A stretch of 54,544 bases of DNA, taken from assembly GCF_004348995.1 (NCBI RefSeq), contig NZ_SMKQ01000035.1:1-54544 (forward strand). The letters are read 5' to 3'. The notes under the pieces were generated by a model, which worked only from the letters and a program-made list of their open reading frames with translations, was not told where the DNA came from and searched no databases. Position 1 is the stretch's first letter. Each line of letters begins with the position of its first letter. This stretch comes from Nonomuraea terrae. Its GTDB lineage: Bacteria > Actinomycetota > Actinomycetes > Streptosporangiales > Streptosporangiaceae. Position numbers and translations under genes: made by a program. Positions 1-6,668 of this stretch are shown in pieces.

Positions 1-1491
1 CCACGAGACCGCGCCGCCCTCGACGTCACCCCGGCCGACGCCCGCCTCCGCCGGCTCCGCGCCACCGCGGGGCACGATGCGGCCGGCCGCACTTCCCTCG
101 TCATCTCCTCGGACCAGGGCCCCGCCGTCATCGGCTCCTTGGGGCCCGCCGTCGGCGGTCGCCCGGTCGGTGGCGGTTCCGTCGGGCGTGGTCCCGGTGG
201 TGGCCGGGCGGTCGCGGGTGGTGTGTTCGGATTCTTCGTGGACGGCGAGGAGCCCGGCGCGTTCGGCGGCGTGGCGGGCCTCCGCGCGGGCGCGTTCGGC
301 GAGGCCTGCCGCCGTGCGGGCCGCCGCTTCGGCCTCGGCGGCGAGCTCCTGCTTGGCCGTGACCGCGCGGGCCGCGTGCCCGGCCTGGTCGCGCAGGCGG
401 GCGGCCGCCTCGTGCGCCGCCTGCGCCTCCGTGCGCAGGCGGTGCAGGTCGCGCCCGGACTGGTACGCCTCGCTCTCCTTGAGCCCGTCGATCTGCGCGG
501 CCAGGGCGAGCTCCTGCGCCTCCTGCTCCCCCAGCCGCGCGGTGGTCGCGTCGAGCTCCCGCTCGGCCTCCTTGAGCGTCTCCCGCCTGCCCCTGACCTC
601 GGCGGCCAGCGACTCCAGCGCCGAGCCGGCCGAGGTCACCGCCGCGGCGGCGGCGCGCAGCACCCGCTGGGCGTAGCCGCGCTGCCGGCCGGCGAGCCGT
701 TCGGCCTCCGCCACGTCGCGGTCGAGCAGCCGCAGCTCCTCCCGCTGCCGGTCGAGCCGCTCGAACCCTTCGGCGATCTCGTGGATCTCGCCCTCCCCCA
801 GCGGCGGCAGCGCGCTCGACAGCAGGTCGGACAGCAGCCCTGGGTCGAGCCGTTCGGACAGCTTGGGGGTGCGCAGCTGGCGCAGCGCGGTGAGCAGCGA
901 GTCGTAGCGCTGCTCGTTGAGGCCGCGGTAGAGCGTCTGGCGCACGACCGTGCGGTACGCCTCCGCGGAGTCGTACACGGTGCCGGAGGCCCCGAGCTCC
1001 TCGGCGAGCTGGGCCCTGGTGAGGGGCTGCCCGTTCTCGCCGCTGAGCCGGATGCCGTCGGCGGTGTCGACCCGCGCCTCGGAGGTGAAGTACGCGGCGG
1101 TCACGTTCTTGGTGTGCACGGTGGCCTGCAGCCGGGCACCGCAGGTGAACCAGCGCCCGTCGCCGTGCCCGAACTCCAGCCACACGTACCCGACCCTGGT
1201 GGCGCCGCCGGTGCCGTCGCCCATGAGGTTCCAGTGCATGGTGCGCTCGGTGCCGCCGAACGTGGACAGCCGGCTCGGCTTGAGACTCGCGTCCAGCACG
1301 TACGGCAGCAGCAGCTCCAGCACCTTCGACTTGCCGCTGCCGTTGGGGCCGCGCAGCAGCACCCGGCCCCGGTGGAACTCGAACACCTCGTCGTAGTAGC
1401 GCCACACGTTGAGGATCCCGGCGCGTACGGGGATCCAGCGGGCGTCCACGCCCCGCGCGGCACGGGGCGCGGCGAGCTCGGTCACGGTCAT
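1..1491 (-). CDS. jetC: Wadjet JetC-type SMC-like ATPase (TIGR02680 family), 3' end outside window
   Basis: The 497 visible codons encode the N-terminal ATPase half of an SMC/SbcC-like protein. A Walker A motif GPNGSGKS lies at residues 48-55, after the start of the ABC-type head. From about residue 230 the chain becomes a charged Glu/Arg/Ala/Leu-rich coiled coil. The frame is open to the window edge, so the second half of the head and the expected next gene (jetD, DUF2399) lie outside. The ATG overlaps the jetB stop by four bases (ATGA), so the genes are translationally coupled. In Wadjet systems JetABC form an SMC-like loop extruder and JetD is the nuclease that cuts small circular DNA. This is family knowledge; here only the ATPase half is seen. 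Longer frames on either strand over this stretch are GC-rich shadows. Confidence 0.88.
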   Translation of the reverse strand, partial: MTVTELAAPRAARGVDARWIPVRAGILNVWRYYDEVFEFHRGRVLLRGPNGSGKSKVLELLLPYVLDASLKPSRLSTFGGTERTMHWNLMGDGTGGATRVGYVWLEFGHGDGRWFTCGARLQATVHTKNVTAAYFTSEARVDTADGIRLSGENGQPLTRAQLAEELGASGTVYDSAEAYRTVVRQTLYRGLNEQRYDSLLTALRQLRTPKLSERLDPGLLSDLLSSALPPLGEGEIHEIAEGFERLDRQREELRLLDRDVAEAERLAGRQRGYAQRVLRAAAAAVTSAGSALESLAAEVRGRRETLKEAERELDATTARLGEQEAQELALAAQIDGLKESEAYQSGRDLHRLRTEAQAAHEAAARLRDQAGHAARAVTAKQELAAEAEAAARTAAGLAERARAEARHAAERAGLLAVHEESEHTTRDRPATTGTTPDGTATDRATADGGPQGADDGGALVRGDDEGSAAGRIVPRGGAEPAEAGVGRGDVEGGAVSW

Positions 1492-2702
1492 CGGTCCTCC
1501 TGATCGTCCGGCCCGGGATCGACCCGGTAGCGGGCGGCGGCGGGCAGTGCGGCGACCCGCTCCCCCGTCCGGCGGGCCAGGCCGAAAAGGGTGAGCACCT
1601 CCAGCGCGTCGGCCGCCAGCCGCGGCCCGCCGCCGTCGGACTGGTAGGCCTTGGCCCACTGCGGGAAGCGGCGCAGCAGGTCGGCGGCCTCGGCGTCGAG
1701 GCGGGCCGTCGTGACGGGCCCGGCGGTGACGAGGAGGTCGAGCAGGAGCAGGGCGGCCACCTTGGCGTGGCCGCCGTCGTCGGGGAAGCGGGTGTCGGTG
1801 GCGATCGCGTCGGCGTCCACCAGCAGCAGGCCCTCGGCCCGCTCCTCCAGCACGAACCCGGCCTCCTCGGCCGCGCGGCGGATGAGCCGCCGGCCGGTCG
1901 CCGAGGCGGCGTACGCGGCCTCGGCGGGGGGCAGCTCGTGGCGGTAGACGACGGGCTCGTCCAGCAGGCGGCGGATGAGCGAGTGGCGGGCCTGCAGGGC
2001 GCGCTGGGTCGCCGTCTGTTCCCCGCCCTGTTCCTCGCCCTGTTCCTCGCCGCCGTAGCGGGACTCGGTGGTGAGCGAGCCGGGCAGGCCGCGGGCGTCG
2101 GCGCGCGAGGGCGGCACGGGCGCGGCGAGCAGCCTGATCACGAGCGTGGTGTCGACCCGGTAGAGCACCTTGGCGTCCTCGTCGCCGAGGTAGGAGTCGG
2201 TGACTCCGTCCATGGCGGTGAGGGCGCCGTAGTGCTCCAGCAGCTTGAGTGCGTCCGCGAACGCGGCCCGCTCGTCGCTCCTGACCGGGTCGAACGCCGG
2301 CACGCCCGGCTCGACCGCGGCCGCCTGGGCGACCCGCCGGGCCAGCATCCCGATGGTGGTGACCGGCGCGGCGAGCAGCTCGGCCGCGCACAGGCACAGC
2401 AGCGTGTAGCGGCGGCGGTCGAAGGGCGCCCCCGTGGCGCGACGGCGGCGCGCGGGCCGGGTGGCGGCGGGCTCGGACCTGACCTTGACCAGGCGGGCGT
2501 AGCCCTGGCGCGGCTCGACGACGAGCCGCCAGCCGCAGAAGTAGTCGAACCACTGCACGAGCGGCCGGCGGCGTTTCCTGATGAGGTCGAACGCGGCAGG
2601 GTCGTCGTGCCGGGACACGAGCGGCCGGCCGAGGAGGGTCCTGATCGCGCGGGCGATCTCCTCCTTCTCGGCCCTGACGAGCTGGTTGGCCAGACTGCTC
2701 AT
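1488..2702 (-). CDS. jetB: Wadjet JetB-type protein (DUF2398/TIGR02678)
   Basis: This 404-residue protein begins MSSLANQLVRAEKEEIARAI and matches the DUF2398 family. Typical features are the early WFDYFCGW-type stretch, a central winged-helix-like block (RRYTLLCLCAAELL) and a C-terminal helical part. In Wadjet complexes this family plays the MukE/ScpB-like part that holds the kleisin to the ATPase. The start was chosen because its ATG overlaps the jetA stop in an ATGA, and jetC overlaps its end in the same way. A run rich in Gly, Glu and Gln near residue 215-230 (encoded about 2010-2060) is a low-complexity linker. The open frame extends upstream of this start, but that part is only a shadow inside jetA. 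Confidence 0.88.
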   Translation of the reverse strand: MSSLANQLVRAEKEEIARAIRTLLGRPLVSRHDDPAAFDLIRKRRRPLVQWFDYFCGWRLVVEPRQGYARLVKVRSEPAATRPARRRRATGAPFDRRRYTLLCLCAAELLAAPVTTIGMLARRVAQAAAVEPGVPAFDPVRSDERAAFADALKLLEHYGALTAMDGVTDSYLGDEDAKVLYRVDTTLVIRLLAAPVPPSRADARGLPGSLTTESRYGGEEQGEEQGGEQTATQRALQARHSLIRRLLDEPVVYRHELPPAEAAYAASATGRRLIRRAAEEAGFVLEERAEGLLLVDADAIATDTRFPDDGGHAKVAALLLLDLLVTAGPVTTARLDAEAADLLRRFPQWAKAYQSDGGGPRLAADALEVLTLFGLARRTGERVAALPAAARYRVDPGPDDQEDR

Positions 2703-4342
2703 GCGCCCGCCGCCCTGACCGCCATCGGGGCCTCGCCGGCCGCCGCTCCTGCCGCCGCTCCGCCCGCCGCTCCGGCCGCCGTTCTGGTCGCCGTTCTGGT
2801 CGCCGTTCTGGTGGCCATCGGGGCCTCGCCGATCGCGCGGACGTCGACGAGGTAGTCCGGCCCGCGCAGCCATCCTTCCGGGGTGCGCAGCACCGCCACG
2901 GCCCCGTCGCCGGGGGCCCGCAGCATGATCTCCACCCGCCCGTCGGAGGTGACCGCCCGCCGGACGCCGGTCGCGTCGGGGCGCTCGGCCAGGGCCCGGC
3001 CGAGCAGGTCGAGGAGCCGGCCGAACGTGTCGTGATCGAGCTCGCCGAGCTCCGACAGCCGCAGCGCGCCGGTGGTCGCCAGCGCCGCCCAGGCGGCCTC
3101 CAGCTCGGCGCGTTCCTTCTCGGCCCTGGCCCGGCGCTCGGCCCGCAGCGCCGCCACGTCGCGGATCCGGCCGGTGCGGCCCATGCGTTCGGTGCGGCCG
3201 CTGGAGCGCAGCAGCGCCGACACCTCGACCGGCTCCGCCTGCGCCCACGGGATGCCGGGCGGGATCAGCTCGGCGTCGGCGTGGCCGAGGTGGGCGTGCC
3301 GGGCCGAGCCAAGCCCGAACGCGGCGTCCCACAGCCGGTGGGCGTCGTCCTCGCCGGGTGCGGTGGCGAACCAGCGGGCCAGCGTACGGAAGTCGGCGGC
3401 GGCGCTGGAGGAGCGGCGGCGGGAGTCGGTGATCCGGTCGAGCACCTGCAGCAGCGCCACGATGGCCCGCCGGGCCACGTCGTGCAGCAGGCGCACCCGC
3501 GGCACGGCGCCGGCCTCGCCGGGCGCGAACCACAGCAGCAGCCCCTCCCACCGCTCCCGCCGCGCCGCCAGCCAGTCGGCCGCGGGGTCGGCGCCCGGGG
3601 TCTGGGGAAGGTCGGCGCCGTCGAGCGCGCGGGCGTGCAGCACGCCGACGCCGTGCGCCGCCACCGCGCGCAGGGCGGCGGCGATGCTGTCGCCGCGCTG
3701 CTCCAGGTCGGTCACGAACTCCTGCAGGTAGGCCACCGTGGCGGCCTTGACCTCGTGGAACGTGGCCAGGTCGGCGCCCTCGACGCGCAGCAGGCGCTGC
3801 AGCTCGCCGTTGAACCGCCGGGTGTTGCCGCGCAGCGCGTCAAGGTGGGCCTCCAGCTCCTGCAGGCTCGTGAAGATGCGCCGGTTGCGGCCGGGGTCGG
3901 GGTCGCCGACCAGGCCGTCCAGCTCGGCCAGCCGGTCGGCGACGGCGTCGAGCACGGCGGTCTGCAGCGCGCCCGCCGAGGCCAGCACGGCCATCGCGTG
4001 CTGCATCCCGGCGAGGGCGGCCTCGCCGCGCCTGGTGAGCGCGTACTGCAGGTTTCTGCGTTCGTACTCCTCGGCGGTGGCGAAGGTGCCCGCGTGGTTG
4101 AAGATCACGTCGAGCAGGCCCCAGCCGGTCAGCTGCTTCAGCGTGCCGGCCAGGTCGTGCTCGCCGACCGGCGCGTACCAGCCCACCGCGCGCAGCCGCT
4201 CGCGCACCTCCTCCGCCGTCAGCGCCGTCTCCAGCCGCTCGTCGGCCTCGCCGAAGGCGTGGAGCACCGCGGTGTGCAGGTCCGCCCGCTCGGTGGTGGT
4301 GAACCGGAACATCTCGGGCGGCACTCGTGGCGGCTCCGCCAT
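2699..4342 (-). CDS. jetA: Wadjet JetA-type protein (DUF2397/TIGR02677)
   Basis: This 547-residue protein matches the DUF2397 family: an N-terminal FRFTTTERADLHTAVLHAF segment, winged-helix-like repeats and a long helical middle, with the conserved REGF-like region replaced by a REGRSL-type part downstream. The family is the kleisin-like (MukF-like) subunit of Wadjet. The ATG at 4342 follows a strong purine-rich site (GGGGGGAGGGAG) and gives the N-terminus MAEPPRVPPEMF; an upstream ATG in frame is possible but has no good site. It is the first gene of jetABC(D). The C-terminus carries an odd Thr/Arg/Ala tail with short tandem repeats (see the repeat entry). The type III assignment rests on the DUF2397/DUF2398/TIGR02680 set and is from memory of the classification. 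Confidence 0.85.
   Translation of the reverse strand: MAEPPRVPPEMFRFTTTERADLHTAVLHAFGEADERLETALTAEEVRERLRAVGWYAPVGEHDLAGTLKQLTGWGLLDVIFNHAGTFATAEEYERRNLQYALTRRGEAALAGMQHAMAVLASAGALQTAVLDAVADRLAELDGLVGDPDPGRNRRIFTSLQELEAHLDALRGNTRRFNGELQRLLRVEGADLATFHEVKAATVAYLQEFVTDLEQRGDSIAAALRAVAAHGVGVLHARALDGADLPQTPGADPAADWLAARRERWEGLLLWFAPGEAGAVPRVRLLHDVARRAIVALLQVLDRITDSRRRSSSAAADFRTLARWFATAPGEDDAHRLWDAAFGLGSARHAHLGHADAELIPPGIPWAQAEPVEVSALLRSSGRTERMGRTGRIRDVAALRAERRARAEKERAELEAAWAALATTGALRLSELGELDHDTFGRLLDLLGRALAERPDATGVRRAVTSDGRVEIMLRAPGDGAVAVLRTPEGWLRGPDYLVDVRAIGEAPMATRTATRTATRTAAGAAGGAAAGAAAGEAPMAVRAAGA
2721..2830 (-). repeat. Short tandem and duplicated repeats in the jetA 3' end
   Basis: Three adjacent 12-bp units (2778-2789, 2790-2801, 2802-2813) differ by one base and encode repeated Thr-Arg-Thr-Ala. 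They lie between two identical 17-bp copies (2721-2737 and 2814-2830) that both encode a GEAPMA-like peptide. Unit lengths keep the jetA frame, so the tail can grow or shrink without breaking the gene. It lies just before the jetA/jetB overlap. Confidence 0.8.
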
Positions 4343-4471
4343 CACCCCGCTCCCTCCCCCCGGACGATTACAACGAGCAACCGTAGCGTCACAGGGCTTC
4401 GCGGCGACCGCTGTTTGCGAGCACATCACGGGGGTACGGCGCCACCATTATCGGAACCCGGGGGGACGGCA

Positions 4472-4891
4472 ATGGCGGAGTTCGAGGCGACGCGCGGGAT
4501 GCCCGCGGAGAGCATGGTCGTCTTCGGCGTCGCGTCCGACGTCGAACTCATGGACCGCTGGCTGCCTCAGGGCCTGTCGGTGCACGACACCGGGCCCGGC
4601 ACCATCGAGGCCGACGGCGACCTCATCCCCGGCACGGGCCACCACGAGGGCCTGTTCCGCGTCTCGGAGGAGCAGCTCAGGGTCGAGTGGGGCGGGCGTG
4701 ACCACTCCGACTACTCGGGCTGGCTGCAGGTTTCCGACGCGGCCAGCGGGACCAGCGAGGTGACCGTGCACATCAGCCTCCTCGACGAGCCCGACTCAGG
4801 GCCGCGGGCCGACGAGGTGCGTGAGCTGCTCGACCGCTCCCTCGACCGCCTGGCAGAAGAGGTCGACAGCCGTATCCACGACGCAGGATGA
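4472..4891 (+). CDS. SRPBCC-like (START/Bet v1 superfamily) protein
   Basis: This 139-residue soluble protein has the layout of polyketide cyclase/SRPBCC proteins: an N-terminal strand with VVFGVASDVELMDRWLP, antiparallel strands with RVEWGGRDHSDYSGWLQV, and a long C-terminal helix (RELLDRSLDRLAEEV). The fold binds small hydrophobic ligands; no ligand can be inferred. The ATG follows a GGGGGGA ribosome site. It is divergent from jetA with a 129-bp gap that must hold both promoters, so it could be a neighbour of the defence operon by chance only. Confidence 0.75.
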   Translation: MAEFEATRGMPAESMVVFGVASDVELMDRWLPQGLSVHDTGPGTIEADGDLIPGTGHHEGLFRVSEEQLRVEWGGRDHSDYSGWLQVSDAASGTSEVTVHISLLDEPDSGPRADEVRELLDRSLDRLAEEVDSRIHDAG

Positions 4892-5117
4892 TCTACCTTC
4901 GGCCGGAAACCACGGCCTGACAGGGCATGCCGCGGCGAGGACGGGAAAGCGCAGCACTAGCGGTACTGGCGGTTCAGATGTGACCGGGAATTTTACCCGT
5001 CATGGTATTCGTTCGACCCTCTGAGCTCCGCTACCCTGATTGGGACGTTTCCCGCAAACGATCTATTCGGCCGTCAATCTAGCGCGTCGGATCCTTTGCC
5101 GTCCACCCCTTGGAACC

Positions 5118-6515
5118 ATGCGAATCCTGTCAAAACTTCTTTCGCCTGTTATGGCAGGCGCGCTCGCCATGTCGGGATTCACCGGCACGGCCGAAGCGGC
5201 GGCCCCTGGAAAGCTGGACCGTTTCTACGGCCAGCATCTGACCTGGGGAGACTGCGGCAGCGGTTTCGAATGCAGCAAAATGTCCGTACCACTGGACTAT
5301 GCGCAGCCCGAAGCCGACCAGATTCAGATCTCGCTGATCCGCCTGCCCGCCACAGGAAAGAAGATCGGCTCGATCGTCCTCAATTTCGGCGGCCCCGGCG
5401 CGTCCGGTGTCGAGTCGCTGAAAGACAGCAACGGAACCGTTTCCCCTGCCGTTCGCGAGCATTTCGACGTGGTCAGTTTCGACCCGCGCGGCGTCGGCGG
5501 CTCCTCACCGGTGCACTGCATGGGCACCCTCGGCCTCGACGCCTACCTGTCGATCGACCCGACGCCCGACACGCCGCGCGAGGAGAAGCAGTCCGAGCGC
5601 TGGGACAGCACGTTCGCCAAGAACTGCCTGGAGCGTTCCGGCAAGAAGCTCCTCGCCCACGTCGGCACGGTCGACGCGGCGCGCGACATGGACGTGATGC
5701 GGGCCACCCTGGGCGACGCCGGCCTGACGTACCTGGGCTTCTCCTACGGCACCTACCTGGGCTCGCTCTACGCGGACATGTACCCGAAGCGGGTGCGGGC
5801 CATGGTGCTGGACGGCGCCGAGGACCCGTCGCTGGACATGGACGCGTTCACGGAGGACCAGGACCGCGGTTTCCAGATCGCGACCGAGTCGTTCCTGCGC
5901 GACTGCTTCAAGTCCGCCGACTGCCCGTTCCGCACGCGCTCGGTCAAGGGCGCGCTGGACGAGCTCGACAAGCTCTACATGCGGGCCGACGACGCGCCGC
6001 TGCGCAACACCCGCGACGCCCGCCAGGTGAACGAGGCGGTCGTGCGGGCGGCGGTGGACTTCTCGATGTACCAGACGTCGTCGTGGCCGCACCTGCGCCA
6101 GGCGCTGACGGACGCGTTCAAGGGTGACGGGACGAAGCTGCTGCGCCTGGCCGACGTCGGCAACGGGCGGCGCTCCGACGGCACCTACGACAACGACTTC
6201 GAGGCCCTCATGGCCATCAACTGCGTCGACCACCCCGAGGCGCCATGCCCGCACTGGCCGGTCAAGGGCACCCGCTACCCGAAGAAGGTGCGGGCCGAGG
6301 GCTCGCCCCCGATCGTGGTCGTGGGCACGACGCGTGACCCGGCGACGCCGTACAAGCTGGCCAAGTCGCTGGCCAAGCAGCTGGCCAACGGCGTGCTGCT
6401 GACCAACGACGCCGACGGCCACACCGCCTACGGCGGGTCGTACTGCCTCGACCGGAAGATCGACGAATACCTGATCAGTGCGAAGCGCCCGCAGGACGGC
6501 GCCTGCAAGGCGTAA
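5118..6515 (+). CDS. Secreted alpha/beta hydrolase, tripeptidyl aminopeptidase (TAP) family
   Basis: This 465-residue protein starts with a Sec-type signal peptide (MRILSKLLSPVMAGALAMSG, cleavage near AEAAA at 26-29). It has the TAP/SlpD-like hydrolase layout: oxyanion segment FGGPGASG near 90, nucleophile in GFSYGTYLG (Ser209), a catalytic Asp in TTRDPATP and His in DGHTAYGG near the C-terminus, plus several Cys pairs of a secreted enzyme. The TAP-like C-terminal domain is present. It should remove short peptides from the N-terminus of extracellular proteins. The start at 5118 was preferred over the longer frame since it begins exactly at the signal peptide. It is a single gene followed by a strong hairpin. 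Confidence 0.88.
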   Translation: MRILSKLLSPVMAGALAMSGFTGTAEAAAPGKLDRFYGQHLTWGDCGSGFECSKMSVPLDYAQPEADQIQISLIRLPATGKKIGSIVLNFGGPGASGVESLKDSNGTVSPAVREHFDVVSFDPRGVGGSSPVHCMGTLGLDAYLSIDPTPDTPREEKQSERWDSTFAKNCLERSGKKLLAHVGTVDAARDMDVMRATLGDAGLTYLGFSYGTYLGSLYADMYPKRVRAMVLDGAEDPSLDMDAFTEDQDRGFQIATESFLRDCFKSADCPFRTRSVKGALDELDKLYMRADDAPLRNTRDARQVNEAVVRAAVDFSMYQTSSWPHLRQALTDAFKGDGTKLLRLADVGNGRRSDGTYDNDFEALMAINCVDHPEAPCPHWPVKGTRYPKKVRAEGSPPIVVVGTTRDPATPYKLAKSLAKQLANGVLLTNDADGHTAYGGSYCLDRKIDEYLISAKRPQDGACKA

Positions 6516-6532
6516 CTCCCCCGCGCTCAGCC

Positions 6533-6572
6533 ACCGGCCCCGCACCGTCCCACACGACGGTGTGGGGCCGGT
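6533..6572 (+). terminator. Strong GC hairpin after the TAP hydrolase
   Basis: A 17-bp stem (6533-6549 with 6556-6572, one G-U pair) with a 6-base loop lies 17 bases after the stop codon. There is no T-run, as is usual for actinomycete terminators. Confidence 0.85.
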
Positions 6573-6668
6573 GACGTTCGGGTCAATCCCGGGAGCGCCT
6601 GCGCTGCGGCGGTGACATGACGGGGCAGATTGGGCGGACGTACCCGGAGATTCCCGCCCGAGGAGCCC

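Noticed and set aside
2778..2813. Repeats as a CRISPR-like or regulatory array
   Set aside because: Units are 12 bp, adjacent and without spacers, and lie inside the jetA frame.
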